Origin: Rhizobium sp. LC145
GTDB taxonomy: Bacteria > Pseudomonadota > Alphaproteobacteria > Rhizobiales > Rhizobiaceae
DNA length: 64,000 nt
Assembly: GCF_001005825.1 (NCBI RefSeq)
Contig: NZ_LBHV01000001.1
Coordinates: 1 to 64,000, forward strand
Reading direction: 5' to 3'
In this document: piece by piece, positions 15,406-24,417 of the stretch
Position numbering within the stretch: position 1 is the stretch's first letter
Layout: every line of letters begins with the position of its first letter
Notes under the pieces: generated by a model
Databases searched by the model: none
Told to the model about the DNA's origin: nothing
What the model saw: only the letters and a program-made list of their open reading frames with translations
Made by a program: the position numbers and the translations under genes

Positions 15406-16605
15406 TTATCTTTCCACCAGGGCCATCTTGGCGTTGAACCAGTTCATGAACAGCGACGTCAGAATGCTGATGGTGAGATAGACTGTCAGCATGATGAAGA
15501 TCGCTTCCACGGCTTGTCCCGTCTGGTTGAGGGTCGTGCTGGTCGTGGAAAAGAGTTCGGGGAAGCCGACGGCGACACCGAGCGAAGAGTTCTTCGTCAG
15601 ATTGAGATACTGGCTGGTCAGCGGTGGAATGATGATGCGCAGGGCCTGGGGAACCACGACGAGACGTGTCGTCATCGCCGGTTGAAGTCCGAGTGCGGAC
15701 GAGGCTTCGGTCTGTCCTTTCGCCACGCCTCGGATGCCGGCACGGATCACCTCGGCGATGAACGAAGCCGTATAGAGGGACAATGCCAGGTAGAGGGCAA
15801 CGAATTCCGGCAGTATCCGGGCTCCGCCCGTCATGTTGAAACGGCCGGCGATCGGAGGATCGAAGGTGAGGGGCGCGCCCGCCGCCAGGAAGGCGAGGAT
15901 AGGCAGCCCGACGACAAGGCCGATGCCCGTCCAGATGATCGGGAACTGCTGCCCCGTTGCCATCTGTCTCTTCGTGGCCCATTGCGCGATTGCGAGCGCG
16001 GCGATGATGCCGAGCACGAAGGCGATGGGTACGAACACCGCACCTTCGCCCCAGATCGGTTTGGGGAAGGCCAGCCCACGATTGTTGAGAAATGTGCTGA
16101 AGGGGAGCGCGATCGAATCTCTTACCTGCGGCAGGGTGTCGAGCACGCCCTTGTACCAGAAGAAGATGACGAGCAGCACCGGGATGTTGCGGAAGATTTC
16201 CACATAAACGGTGCAGAGCTTGGCGATCAGCCAGTTTCTGGAAAGGCGCCCCAGACCGACGAGAAAGCCGATGATCGTGGCGGTGACGATGCCGAGGGAG
16301 GCGACCAGCAGCGTATTGAGGAAGCCGACCACGATGGCGCGGCCATAGGTGGAGTCGTTCGTATAGGAGATCAGCGTCGTGCTGATGTCGAAGCCGGCGC
16401 GTCCATTGAGGAAGCTGAACCCGGATGCCGTACCAGCCCGGGCAAGGTTCTCTGTCGTGTTATGGAATATCCACCAGCCGAAGATGACGACGATTGCGAG
16501 TGCGAGTACCTGGAAAAAAATACCCCGGTATTTGGGGTCGTAGACATAGGACCGGAGAGTCCTCGCCTCGGGAGGCGCGAGTGCAGCGTCTGTCATGCTA
16601 GCCAA
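15406..16605 (-). CDS. aapQ: General L-amino acid ABC transporter permease AapQ
   Basis: 399 residues, multi-helix permease with the conserved coupling loop [20 protein letters not shown] and [20 protein letters not shown]. As in AapQ and BztB, the middle contains an extra hydrophobic domain between the first and later helices. It forms the membrane channel with AapM. It begins 105 bp after the stop of aapJ, across a strong hairpin. Confidence 0.92.
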   Translation of the reverse strand: MASMTDAALAPPEARTLRSYVYDPKYRGIFFQVLALAIVVIFGWWIFHNTTENLARAGTASGFSFLNGRAGFDISTTLISYTNDSTYGRAIVVGFLNTLLVASLGIVTATIIGFLVGLGRLSRNWLIAKLCTVYVEIFRNIPVLLVIFFWYKGVLDTLPQVRDSIALPFSTFLNNRGLAFPKPIWGEGAVFVPIAFVLGIIAALAIAQWATKRQMATGQQFPIIWTGIGLVVGLPILAFLAAGAPLTFDPPIAGRFNMTGGARILPEFVALYLALSLYTASFIAEVIRAGIRGVAKGQTEASSALGLQPAMTTRLVVVPQALRIIIPPLTSQYLNLTKNSSLGVAVGFPELFSTTSTTLNQTGQAVEAIFIMLTVYLTISILTSLFMNWFNAKMALVER

Positions 16606-16667
16606 ATCCCCTTATGACCTTGTTCAGGTCTTCTTTTTCTTATGCGTTTTTATGAGTTCTCAAGCGA

Positions 16668-16693
16668 GATAAGGCGGCCGGGGCCGCCTTATC
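16668..16693. other. Perfect 12-bp stem-loop between aapJ and aapQ
   Basis: GATAAGGCGGCC pairs exactly with GGCCGCCTTATC with a 2-base spacer. On the transcribed (minus) strand no T-run follows, so it is not a classic terminator. Such hairpins after binding-protein genes usually block 3' exonucleases and raise the level of the binding protein over the permeases; that role is inferred. Confidence 0.75.
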
Positions 16694-16710
16694 AATTCAC
16701 GATCCAGCGA

Positions 16711-17733
16711 TCAGCGGACCGGGGGCGCGTATTGCAGGCCGCCCTTGCTCCAGAGAGCATTGAGGCCGCGCTCGATTTTCAGCGGCGTGTTCTGGCCGAT
16801 ATTACGCTCGAATACCTCGCCGTAATTTCCGACCTGCTTCACGATGTTGTAGGCCCACTCGTTGGTGAGGCCGAGGTCGGTGCCGATCTTGGTATCGGCT
16901 TCGGTGCCGAGGAACCGCTTGATGTCAGGGTTCGTCGATTCCTTCATCTCGTCGACATTGGCCTGGGTAATGCCGAATTCCTCGGCTTGAACCATGGCGT
17001 AGCCGGCCCACATCACGATGTCGAACCACTGGTCGTCACCCTGGCGGACTGCCGGGCCGAGCGGCTCCTTGGAGATGATTTCCGGCAGGATCATGTGATC
17101 GCCCGGATTGGAAAGCGACAGGCGCAGGGAATAGAGGCCGGACTGGTCGGTCGTGTAGACGTCGCAACGGCCGGACTGGTAGGCGGCGTTGACTTCCTCG
17201 AGCTTTTCGAAGACGACCGGATTGTACTGCAGGTTATTGGCCTTGAAGTAGTCGGCGAGGTTGAGCTCGGTCGTGGTGCCGGACTGAACGCAGACGGCGG
17301 CGCCGGAGAGTTCGAGCGCGGACTTCACGTTGAGGCTGTTGGGCACCATGAAGCCCTGGCCGTCGTAATAGTTGACATAGCGGAAGTTCAGGCCGAGCGA
17401 AGTATCGCGGCTGATCGTCCAGGTCGTGTTACGCGCAAGCACGTCGATTTCACCCGACTGCAGAGCGGTGAAGCGGACCTGTGCGGTGGTCGGCGTGTAC
17501 TTCACCTTGGTCGCATCGCCGAAGATGGCGGCGGCGATGGCCTTGCAGTAGTCGACGTCGAAACCGGTCCAGTTGCCCGACGCGTCCGGCGCTGCGAAGC
17601 CGGCAAGGCCGGTATTGACGCCGCACTGAACGAAACCCTTGGCCTTGACATCATCGAGCGTGGCCGCGGAGGCAGCCGAGCCGAGGCCCATGACTGCAGC
17701 GCCAATTGCGGCTGACAGAAGCGTCTTTTTCAT
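16711..17733 (-). CDS. aapJ: General L-amino acid periplasmic binding protein AapJ
   Basis: 340 residues. Signal peptide MKKTLLSAAIGAAVMGLGSA ending ASA after residue 23. The mature N-terminus (TLDDVKAKGFVQCGVNTGLA) and WTGFDVDYCKAIAAAIFGDA are characteristic of SBP_bac_3 proteins of the AapJ/BztA group, which bind Glu, Asp, Gln and many other L-amino acids. The two extra cysteines in this group (FVQCGV and VDYCKA) are present. It is the first gene of the aap operon; the promoter must lie in 17734-17900. Confidence 0.94.
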   Translation of the reverse strand: MKKTLLSAAIGAAVMGLGSAASAATLDDVKAKGFVQCGVNTGLAGFAAPDASGNWTGFDVDYCKAIAAAIFGDATKVKYTPTTAQVRFTALQSGEIDVLARNTTWTISRDTSLGLNFRYVNYYDGQGFMVPNSLNVKSALELSGAAVCVQSGTTTELNLADYFKANNLQYNPVVFEKLEEVNAAYQSGRCDVYTTDQSGLYSLRLSLSNPGDHMILPEIISKEPLGPAVRQGDDQWFDIVMWAGYAMVQAEEFGITQANVDEMKESTNPDIKRFLGTEADTKIGTDLGLTNEWAYNIVKQVGNYGEVFERNIGQNTPLKIERGLNALWSKGGLQYAPPVR

Positions 17734-18091
17734 TTTCCCAACCTTTATCTGTTTTCTTGAATTGATACACCGCGCCGCTCCCCTTGTTCTTTGAAATGCA
17801 GCCGGCGGCCCGCTGACCCTCCCGGCGCGAGCGTTCCTATCTCATTCGTAAATACTGACATGGTCAAGCCTCGCTCGCCCGAATTGCGGCGGAAACGAGG
17901 TAAATTCATTAATCATGCCTGATTTGAGAGCAAATGATTACCAATTGAGCATCCGTTGCCGAAAATCTCGCCTCTGATCGCGCAGCGGTTGTCGTGGCGG
18001 TTCGGGACAGACTGCAACGGGGTTGACCCTTCCCGAACCGGCTGCAACAAAACAACGTCGTTCGTTTCCTTAATGAAAGCTTCCCCGAGAG
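17734..18091. promoter_or_regulatory. Divergent control region aapJ/metC with structured metC leader
   Basis: No gene in 358 bp. Towards metC there is a dyad TAATCAT at 17910-17916 with ATGATTA at 17934-17940, nested with AATCA-TGCC-TGATT. Then GGTTCGGGA at 17999-18007 pairs exactly with TCCCGAACC at 18031-18039 around a 23-base loop; CTGCAAC occurs twice (18012 and 18042). The arrangement suggests an operator plus a folded 5' leader on metC. The SAM-II riboswitch, common on methionine genes of this order, was sought but its consensus is not visible. Confidence 0.45.
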
Positions 18092-19282
18092 ATGAAGAAG
18101 AAAGATACCTTGCTCGCCGATGCCGGTCCCAATACCCGTCTGGCGCATATCGGCCATGATCCCCACAGCTTTCACGGTTTCGTCAATCCGCCGGTGGTGC
18201 ACGCATCGACGGTTCTTTTTCCCGACAGCCGGGCCATGGAAACGCGCGCGCAGAAGTACACCTATGGCACGCGCGGAACGCCGACGACGGATGCGCTGTG
18301 CAGGGCCTTGGACGAACTCGAAGGTTCGGCAGGGACGATCCTCGTTCCCTCGGGACTGGCGGCCATTACCGTGCCGTTCCTGGCCTTTCTCTCTGCCGGG
18401 GACCATGCGCTGATCGTGGATTCCGTCTACACGCCCTGCCGCCATTTCTGCAACACGATGCTGACGCGGCTCGGCGTGACGGTGGAATACTACGATCCGG
18501 AAATTGGCGCGGGGATAGAGGCGCTCATCAGACCCAACACCAAATTGATCCACACCGAGGCGCCGGGCTCCAACACGATGGAGATGCAGGATATCCGCGC
18601 GATCGCGGATGCGGCGCACCGGCACGGCTGCATCGTGACCATGGATAATACCTGGGCAACGCCGCTCTATTTCCGGCCGCTGGATTTCGGCGTCGACATC
18701 TCGATCCATGCGACGACGAAATATCCCTCTGGCCATTCCGATATCGTGATGGGCTCGGTCTCCGCCAACGGCAAATACTGGCCGCAGCTTCAGGAGGCGA
18801 CGATCACGCTCGGTATCTGCGGCGCGCCGGACGATTCCTATCACATCCTGCGCGGCCTGCGGTCCATGGGCGTACGGCTCGAGCACCACCAGAAAAGCGC
18901 GCTTGCGATCGCCGAGTGGCTGGAAGGCCGGGAAGACGTGGCAAGGGTCCTCCATCCGGCGCTGCCGAGCTTTCCCGGCCATGCAATCTGGAAGCGGGAC
19001 TTCAAGGGATCGACGGGGGTCTTCTCATTCGTGCTGAAGGCTGATGCGCCGGAGAAGTTCAAGGCCAAGGCCCATGCCTTCCTGGACGCGCTCACGATCT
19101 TCGGGCTCGGCTATTCCTGGGGCGGCTACGAGAGCCTTGCCGTGCACGTCAACCTCTCCGACCGCACCATCCGGAAGGCGCCGGCGGAAGGCCCGGTAAT
19201 CCGGCTGCAGATCGGGCTCGAAGACGTCGCCGATCTCAGGAAGGATATTGAGGCGGGATTCGCTGCCGCCGCTGCCGTCTGA
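18092..19282 (+). CDS. metC: Cystathionine beta-lyase
   Basis: 396 residues, PLP-dependent Cys/Met metabolism family. The cofactor Lys is K210 in HATTKYPSGHSDIVMGS; the phosphate-binding region reads GTILVPSGLAAI and the tyrosine motif YTYGTRGTPTTDALC. HATTKY with SGHSD distinguishes beta-lyases (MetC) from CGS/MetZ. It cleaves cystathionine to homocysteine, pyruvate and ammonia in methionine synthesis. It is transcribed divergently from aapJ and convergent to an FAD monooxygenase gene that starts right at its 3' end (no gap), so no terminator is visible. Confidence 0.9.
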   Translation: MKKKDTLLADAGPNTRLAHIGHDPHSFHGFVNPPVVHASTVLFPDSRAMETRAQKYTYGTRGTPTTDALCRALDELEGSAGTILVPSGLAAITVPFLAFLSAGDHALIVDSVYTPCRHFCNTMLTRLGVTVEYYDPEIGAGIEALIRPNTKLIHTEAPGSNTMEMQDIRAIADAAHRHGCIVTMDNTWATPLYFRPLDFGVDISIHATTKYPSGHSDIVMGSVSANGKYWPQLQEATITLGICGAPDDSYHILRGLRSMGVRLEHHQKSALAIAEWLEGREDVARVLHPALPSFPGHAIWKRDFKGSTGVFSFVLKADAPEKFKAKAHAFLDALTIFGLGYSWGGYESLAVHVNLSDRTIRKAPAEGPVIRLQIGLEDVADLRKDIEAGFAAAAAV

Positions 19283-20449
19283 TCAGTCCGGGATACGGTA
19301 ACCGTAGAGCCAGTCGAAATCCGCCGCGAGCGATTGCGGCGGACGCAGCGATAGAACCACGTCGCGGCCGAATCTCAGCGGGCCTCGGGCATGATAGGCG
19401 AAGCGGTTGAACGCGCCGCGCGCTCTCACGCGGGCGATGCGCGCTCCGCGCTCGGTTTCGAATTCAGAAAGGGCGCGCACGAGGGGCAGGGGGCCGCTAA
19501 CCTTCGCGGCGAGCGCGAACGCGTCCTCGATCGCCATGGCCGCGCCCTGGGCGGCGAAAGGCATCATGGCATGGGCGGCATCGCCGATCAGCACCATGTC
19601 GCGGCCGTTCTGCCAGCGCCCCGCGCTTACCTCGTAAAGCGGCCAGAAGATCGGCTGAGCGGCCTCTTCCAGCATGGCGATGATTGCCCTGTTCCAGCGC
19701 AGGAACTGCCGGAGCAGCATCCGCCGCTGGCTATCTGTGGTTTCCGCCTCCCAGGTCTCGCCGGGGTTCACGCCCGAAGCGATCGCCACGATGTTGAAAC
19801 CGCCGGTCTCCTTCAGGGGATAGGACACCAGATGGCTCGACGGCCCGAGAAAGGCGGTGACCGCATCCTTTTTCAGGAAAGAGGGGGCGGCGGCATTCGG
19901 GATGGCAAAGCGCCAGGCAATATTGCCTGAAAAATTCGGTACCGGGGCATTGGAAATCCGCGAGCGGGTTTTCGACCAGACCCCATCGGCTCCCACCACC
20001 AGATCAGGCTTTCGGCCCGCCGTGATCGCAAGCGCCTGCGGGTCGGTGTCCGTGATCCGGCTGTCGAGATGCAGGCGGCAAAGCGGGTTGGTTTCGACCG
20101 CGTTCAGCAGGGCGCGTTGCAGCGTGGAGCGGTGCAGCACTCCATAGGGCGCGCCCCAGCGATGGCGGGCGAAGGCCCCGGCCGGCATATGGGAGATGGG
20201 ACGCAGCGTCGTGCCCGATACGAGTTCTATCCGCTCCGGCTCGGTCCAGACCTCTTCCAGCTCGTGGAGAACGCCGAGCCTCGCCAGAATGCCGGTGGCG
20301 TTCGGCGAAAGCTGGAGGCCCGCACCGATCTCGGTGAGCGCCGGCGCCTGTTCGAAGATATCGGAAGCTATCCCGCGTCGCGCAAAGGCGAGTGCCGCGG
20401 CAAGTCCGGCCATTCCGGCGCCGATGATCGCAACTGTTTCGACGGGCAT
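19283..20449 (-). CDS. FAD-dependent monooxygenase (salicylate hydroxylase-like)
   Basis: 388 residues. The Rossmann motif GAGMAGLAAALAFARRG is at residues 10-26, with FEQAPALTEIGAGLQLSPNA after it; DG-type motif GADGVWSKTR near 155; and the second FAD motif VLIGDAAHAMMPFAAQGAA near 285. This is the UbiH/salicylate-hydroxylase branch of class A flavoprotein hydroxylases using NAD(P)H and oxygen. The substrate is not deducible. Rhizobial genomes carry it next to the small CHCC zinc-finger gene, as here (23 bp upstream). Confidence 0.85.
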   Translation of the reverse strand: MPVETVAIIGAGMAGLAAALAFARRGIASDIFEQAPALTEIGAGLQLSPNATGILARLGVLHELEEVWTEPERIELVSGTTLRPISHMPAGAFARHRWGAPYGVLHRSTLQRALLNAVETNPLCRLHLDSRITDTDPQALAITAGRKPDLVVGADGVWSKTRSRISNAPVPNFSGNIAWRFAIPNAAAPSFLKKDAVTAFLGPSSHLVSYPLKETGGFNIVAIASGVNPGETWEAETTDSQRRMLLRQFLRWNRAIIAMLEEAAQPIFWPLYEVSAGRWQNGRDMVLIGDAAHAMMPFAAQGAAMAIEDAFALAAKVSGPLPLVRALSEFETERGARIARVRARGAFNRFAYHARGPLRFGRDVVLSLRPPQSLAADFDWLYGYRIPD

Positions 20450-20472
20450 CGCCTATGCCGCGCGCAGGGAGG

Positions 20473-20718
20473 TCAGGCGGCCTGGACGTGGAAGACGCAA
20501 CCCGGAGGGTCGGTCTGGTCCGCCTTGAGCGCGGGATTGTACCGGTAGAGCGTGGAACAGTAGGAGCAGACCTTCTCCACGTCGTCGCCCATGTCGATGA
20601 AGATATGCGGATGATCGAAGGGCACGGAAGCGCCGGTACACATGAATTCCTTCACGCCGATCTGGATCAGCCGATGTCCGCCGTCGTTCTGGAAGTGGGG
20701 AATGCCGTGTCCCGCCAT
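20473..20718 (-). CDS. CHCC-type zinc-finger protein (NDUFS6-like)
   Basis: 81 residues. Conserved segments GVKEFMCTGASVPFDHPHIF and VEKVCSYCSTLYRYN supply C27, H36 and the CSYC pair for one zinc (zf-CHCC, COG4391). Relatives include the mitochondrial complex I accessory subunit NDUFS6, and alphaproteobacterial versions co-purify with complex I, so a role in respiratory complex assembly is likely. Upstream of the monooxygenase gene and probably in one transcript. The start at 20718 is preceded by GGAG. Confidence 0.8.
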   Translation of the reverse strand: MAGHGIPHFQNDGGHRLIQIGVKEFMCTGASVPFDHPHIFIDMGDDVEKVCSYCSTLYRYNPALKADQTDPPGCVFHVQAA

Positions 20719-20815
20719 GATGATCTCCGTAACTTCAAGATTTCGCCGGACATTATCTCTCCCGGCTCCGAATGTGTAGTGATAAAACCCGGCGAGCCGC
20801 CAGGCCATGTTGCCG

Positions 20816-21070
20816 CTATCGGCGCGGCTCGCCGCCGGGCGGATAGTAGCTCTTGCTTTCGAACCGGAACTTGTGGCCGCACAGGCAGCGCAGCATGTAT
20901 TTCTTCGGATCGCGCGATGCGAATTCGGTGGAGAAACCTCCCGGCATTTCATCGACGGAAAAGCCGCGGTCCTTGCGGCGCGGGTCGTCGTCCTCGGAAA
21001 CTTCCGCAAAGCCGGTGTGGCCGCATTGCGGGCATTCGAGCTTGCGGGAATAGCGGTCGCGTGCTGCCAA
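20816..21070 (-). CDS. Small zinc-ribbon protein
   Basis: About 84 residues starting with TTG (LAARDRYSRK), preceded by AAAGGATAGGAA. Two cysteine pairs, ECPQCGHTG at about residue 12 and MLRCLCGHKF near the C-terminus, form a zinc ribbon. An upstream ATG at 21163 would add 31 residues without obvious structure. The function is unknown; similar proteins are conserved in Rhizobiaceae. It diverges from the alpha/beta hydrolase gene. Confidence 0.55.
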   Translation of the reverse strand: MAARDRYSRKLECPQCGHTGFAEVSEDDDPRRKDRGFSVDEMPGGFSTEFASRDPKKYMLRCLCGHKFRFESKSYYPPGGEPRR

Positions 21071-21213
21071 AATTCCTATCCTTTCGTTCGGCGTGCTTAT
21101 AGCGAGCGAGTTCGCCGGAGGGAAGCCGGGCGAGCGGCGGAAAATCTGCGGATGAGGGTTCATTCCCCCGGCGCTATCCTCTATGGTCGCGCCAAAAAAG
21201 CGGACCGCCGACG

Positions 21214-21990
21214 ATGAACCTGAATGCTCCCTCCTTCTCTTCCTTTTCCCATGACGGATTGAAACTCGCCTATTTCGACGAGGGTGATCCCTCCGGCGAT
21301 CCGGTATTGCTGATTCATGGCTTCGCCTCCAGCGCGCTCGTCAACTGGGTGCATCCCGGCTGGCTGAAGACGCTCGGCGATGCCGGCTACCGGGTCATCG
21401 CCATGGATGATCGCGGCCATGGTGCCAGCGACAAGCCCTATGACCCGGAGGCTTACAGGCCCTGGGTGATGGCCGAGGACGCGGCCGCGCTGCTCGACCA
21501 TCTCGGCATTCCCGAGGCGCATGTGATGGGCTATTCGATGGGCGCGCGGATTTCCGTATTCCTTGCGCTGCGCCATCCCGAACGCGTCCGCTCGCTGGTG
21601 CTCGGGGGGCTCGGCAGCGGCATGACGGAGGGCGTCGGCGATTGGGACTCGATCGCGGACGCGCTTCTCGCGCCTTCCCTGGACGATGTTGAACACGCCC
21701 GCGGGCGCATGTTCCGCGCCTTCGCCGACCAGACGAAGAGCGACCGGGAAGCGCTTGCCGCCTGCATTCGCGGCTCGCGCGACCTGGTTTCTCGCTCCGA
21801 CATGGGGCGCATCGAGGCGCCGACGCTGATCGGCGTCGGGACGAAGGACGATATCGCCGGCTCCCCCCAGGAACTCGCCGCGCTGATGCAGAATGCCCGC
21901 GCGCTCGACATTCCCGGCCGCGATCACATGCTGGCCGTGGGGGATAGGGTCTTCAAGAAGGCGGTCCTCGATTTCTACGCCGAGTTCTGA
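21214..21990 (+). CDS. Alpha/beta-fold hydrolase
   Basis: 258 residues. LLIHGFASS gives the oxyanion hole, GYSMGA the nucleophile elbow with S108, and GRDHMLAVGD the catalytic His near residue 238. The fold and length fit esterases, epoxide or 3-oxoadipate enol-lactone hydrolases; the substrate cannot be assigned. It sits alone; no signal peptide, so cytoplasmic. Confidence 0.82.
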   Translation: MNLNAPSFSSFSHDGLKLAYFDEGDPSGDPVLLIHGFASSALVNWVHPGWLKTLGDAGYRVIAMDDRGHGASDKPYDPEAYRPWVMAEDAAALLDHLGIPEAHVMGYSMGARISVFLALRHPERVRSLVLGGLGSGMTEGVGDWDSIADALLAPSLDDVEHARGRMFRAFADQTKSDREALAACIRGSRDLVSRSDMGRIEAPTLIGVGTKDDIAGSPQELAALMQNARALDIPGRDHMLAVGDRVFKKAVLDFYAEF

Positions 21991-22101
21991 ACCTTTGCCG
22001 CAATCTCACAGTTACGATCAACGGAATGCGATTTCGCTCCCATTGGTCTTCCTGTAAGATTATTCTATATGAAGTCGCCTACGGCAAACAGGGAGACGGC
22101 G

Positions 22102-22926
22102 ATGGCCGCAAGAACCGAAATCCGCCAGAGGGACATGGTCTCCGCCGTGGACCCGATCTGGGATACGATGCGCCAGGAGGCCAAGGCCGCCGCGGAGAGC
22201 GATCCGCTGCTGGCCGCGTTCCTCTATTCGACCGTGCTGAATCACCAGTCGCTGGAAGAATGCGTCATCCACCGCATCTGCGAGCGGCTCGATCATCCCG
22301 ACCTGCAGGCGGTGCTGCTTCGCCAGACCTTCCTCGAAATGCTGGCCGACCGGCCGGAATGGGGCGCCGTCCTTCGGGTCGACATCCAGGCCGTCTACGA
22401 CCGTGATCCCGCCTGCGTGCGATTCCTCGAGCCCGTCCTCTATTTCAAGGGCTTCCATGCCATCCAGACCCACCGGCTGGCCCATTGGCTGCTCGAGTGC
22501 GGCCGGCGTGATTTCGCGCTCTATCTGCAGAGCCGCTCGTCCAGCGTCTTCCAGACGGATATCAATCCGGCGGCGCGCATCGGCAAGGGCATATTCCTCG
22601 ACCATGCGACCGGTCTCGTGGTGGGCGAGACGGCGGTCATCGGCGACAATGTTTCCATCCTGCACGGCGTGACGCTCGGCGGGACGGGCAAGGAAGGCGC
22701 AGACCGGCATCCCAAGATCGGCAACGGCGTGCTGATCGGCGCGGGCGCCAAGATCCTCGGCAATATCGAGATCGGCAGTTGCTCGCGCGTTGCGGCGGGT
22801 TCCGTCGTGCTGAAGCCGGTGCCGTCGAAGTCGACGGTGGCGGGCGTTCCAGCCAGGGTGGTCGGCACGGCGGGATGTTCCGAGCCCGCGCGCCTGATGG
22901 ACCAGATCTTGATGTCCGAGGACTGA
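22102..22926 (+). CDS. cysE: Serine O-acetyltransferase
   Basis: About 274 residues. The alpha-helical N-terminal domain (DPIWDTMRQEAKAAAESDPL) is followed by the left-handed beta-helix with TDINPAARIGKGIFLDHATG, VVGETAVIGDNVSILHGVTL, and [20 protein letters not shown]. The DH pair in FLDHATG and H in LHGVTLGG are the catalytic residues. It makes O-acetylserine from serine and acetyl-CoA, the first step of cysteine synthesis. The ATG at 22102 has GGAGA in front; an ATG at 22069 is possible but weaker. It complements metC upstream in sulfur amino-acid metabolism. Confidence 0.93.
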   Translation: MAARTEIRQRDMVSAVDPIWDTMRQEAKAAAESDPLLAAFLYSTVLNHQSLEECVIHRICERLDHPDLQAVLLRQTFLEMLADRPEWGAVLRVDIQAVYDRDPACVRFLEPVLYFKGFHAIQTHRLAHWLLECGRRDFALYLQSRSSSVFQTDINPAARIGKGIFLDHATGLVVGETAVIGDNVSILHGVTLGGTGKEGADRHPKIGNGVLIGAGAKILGNIEIGSCSRVAAGSVVLKPVPSKSTVAGVPARVVGTAGCSEPARLMDQILMSED

Positions 22927-23028
22927 GTTCCGCTCCGCCGCCTGTGGGCGGTGGATGCTTTGCTGCCTTTACTTTCGCCTTTATCCCGTGCCAAAAGCGC
23001 CGCAACGCGAAAAGCAACGGAGAACCTC

Positions 23029-23232
23029 GTGAAACCGGACGAAATCAAGAAACTCGACGCCTATTTCAAGCGCACGTTCAACCCGCAGGTCGTTGTGAAG
23101 GCTCGTCCGCGCAAGACCGATTCCGCCGAAGTCTATCTGGGCGACGAATTCCTGGGTGTCGTCTATATCGACGATGAGGACGGCGACCGGTCCTACAATT
23201 TCTCCATGGCTATTCTCGACGTCGATCTCTGA
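23029..23232 (+). CDS. DUF3126 family protein
   Basis: 67 residues from a GTG with GGAG at good distance. The motifs KPDEIKKLDAYFKRTF and EVYLGDEFLGVVYIDDEDGD match DUF3126, a small alphaproteobacterial family of unknown function that is usually next to cysE, as here (102 bp). A strong terminator follows. Confidence 0.8.
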   Translation: MKPDEIKKLDAYFKRTFNPQVVVKARPRKTDSAEVYLGDEFLGVVYIDDEDGDRSYNFSMAILDVDL

Positions 23233-23260
23233 TCGGCTTCAGGGCGAAAATCCCATGCAG

Positions 23261-23284
23261 CGGGCCTTCACGGGCCCGTTTTTT
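23261..23284 (+). terminator. Intrinsic terminator after the DUF3126 gene
   Basis: CGGGCC-TTCACG-GGCCCG followed by six T. Ends the probable cysE-DUF3126 transcript. Confidence 0.88.
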
Positions 23285-23450
23285 GTTTCGCCACCTCAGT
23301 TTCACGGGAGAGCGAAAGCTTCCCGGTGCCCGCCGTCGAATCACGCCGCTCATGTGCGCCTCGTATGATTGTGCGGCGCACAATTCCGTCTTGACTTTGA
23401 CGGGGCGAGGCAATTCTATGAGCATCTCCGAATGAACAAGGGGCGATGCC

Positions 23451-23801
23451 ATGTTCCACTTCGACGATGCCGAGGGGACGACCAGGGAGGCGATGGACGC
23501 CATGCTGAAGAGCTATTCCGAGGTGGCCAAGGGGTTCCAGACGATCGCCACCGAGGCAAACGATTACTCCCGCAAATCTTTCCAGGACGTGACGGTCTTC
23601 ATGGAAGCCTTCGTCAGCGCCCGTAGCGTCGAAGCGGCTTTCGAGCTGCAGGCGAATTATTTGAAGTCGTCCTACGAAGGTTTCATTGCCGAAGCGACCA
23701 GAATGAGCGAAATCTATGCCGATCTCGCCAAGGCCGTCTACAAGCCGTACGAGGCGCCTATTGCGAAGCCTGCAAACCCGGCGACGACCGCCGCCGCCTG
23801 A
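23451..23801 (+). CDS. Phasin family protein
   Basis: 116 residues, all-helical. The core SYSEVAKGFQTIATEANDYS, KSFQDVTVFMEAFVSARSVE and AAFELQANYLKSSYEGFIAE is typical of Phasin_2, which coats polyhydroxybutyrate granules in rhizobia. The Ala/Pro-rich C-terminal tail (KPANPATTAAA) is also usual. Monocistronic, with its own terminator. Role: granule size control and possibly stress protection. Confidence 0.85.
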   Translation: MFHFDDAEGTTREAMDAMLKSYSEVAKGFQTIATEANDYSRKSFQDVTVFMEAFVSARSVEAAFELQANYLKSSYEGFIAEATRMSEIYADLAKAVYKPYEAPIAKPANPATTAAA

Positions 23802-23843
23802 GCGGCCAGGAAGAAAAACGGTCAACGGCCTTCATCGTCAGAG

Positions 23844-23873
23844 GCCGGCGTCGCTTCGCGGCGCCGGCTTTTT
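23844..23873 (+). terminator. Intrinsic terminator after the phasin gene
   Basis: GCCGGCGTCGC-TTC-GCGGCGCCGGC with one wobble pair, followed by five T. Confidence 0.88.
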
Positions 23874-24047
23874 CGTTTCCGCTCCTCGCGGCCGGAGTTT
23901 TCCGCCGCTAATGCATGCGCGTTAGCGGATTAGTGATTGCGCGGCGGCGAAGGGGGCTTAAAATCTGCGTCCAATGAACTAAGTTAGTAAAAATCTGATG
24001 TCCGGCCGGAAACCGTTCGGAACTTCCACCGGATGATTGGGGAATGA

Positions 24048-24407
24048 ATGAAGATGATCGCAGGGCCGATCTTGATGGAACGTGAAAAAGGCACGGACGG
24101 AGACAATGCCAATCGGGGAACTTCGGTTATCACCCGCACGAAGCCGAAGACCAAGAAGCCGAATCTCTATCGCGTGCTTCTCCTGAATGACGACTATACG
24201 CCGATGGAATTCGTCATTCACATTCTGGAGCGTTTTTTTCAGAAGGATCGCGAGGCGGCGACGCGCATCATGCTCCACGTCCACAACCACGGCGTGGGGG
24301 AATGCGGAATATTTACATACGAGGTGGCGGAAACCAAAGTGAGCCAGGTCATGGACTTCTCCCGGCAACACCAGCATCCGCTGCAATGTGTCATGGAAAA
24401 GAAGTGA
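24048..24407 (+). CDS. clpS: ClpS, ATP-dependent Clp protease adaptor
   Basis: 119 residues. The N-terminal tail is followed by the substrate-binding core [20 protein letters not shown], with the NDD motif that recognises N-end rule residues, and [20 protein letters not shown] and [14 protein letters not shown]. It delivers substrates with destabilising N-termini to ClpA. It is directly upstream of clpA (11-bp gap before the GTG), the standard alphaproteobacterial arrangement. The ATG at 24048 and another at 24054 are both possible. Confidence 0.92.
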   Translation: MKMIAGPILMEREKGTDGDNANRGTSVITRTKPKTKKPNLYRVLLLNDDYTPMEFVIHILERFFQKDREAATRIMLHVHNHGVGECGIFTYEVAETKVSQVMDFSRQHQHPLQCVMEKK

Positions 24408-24417
24408 GGAACCCCAC

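Noticed and set aside
13444..17715. Long reading frames opposite to the aap genes (up to 500 codons)
   Set aside because: They are mirror frames of GC-rich genes with high His, Asp and Arg content and no family motifs; the minus-strand aap genes explain the DNA.
17881..18091. SAM-II riboswitch upstream of metC
   Set aside because: The SAM-II consensus (conserved AAAGCUAAA-type core and pseudoknot) is not visible; only unassigned hairpins are seen.
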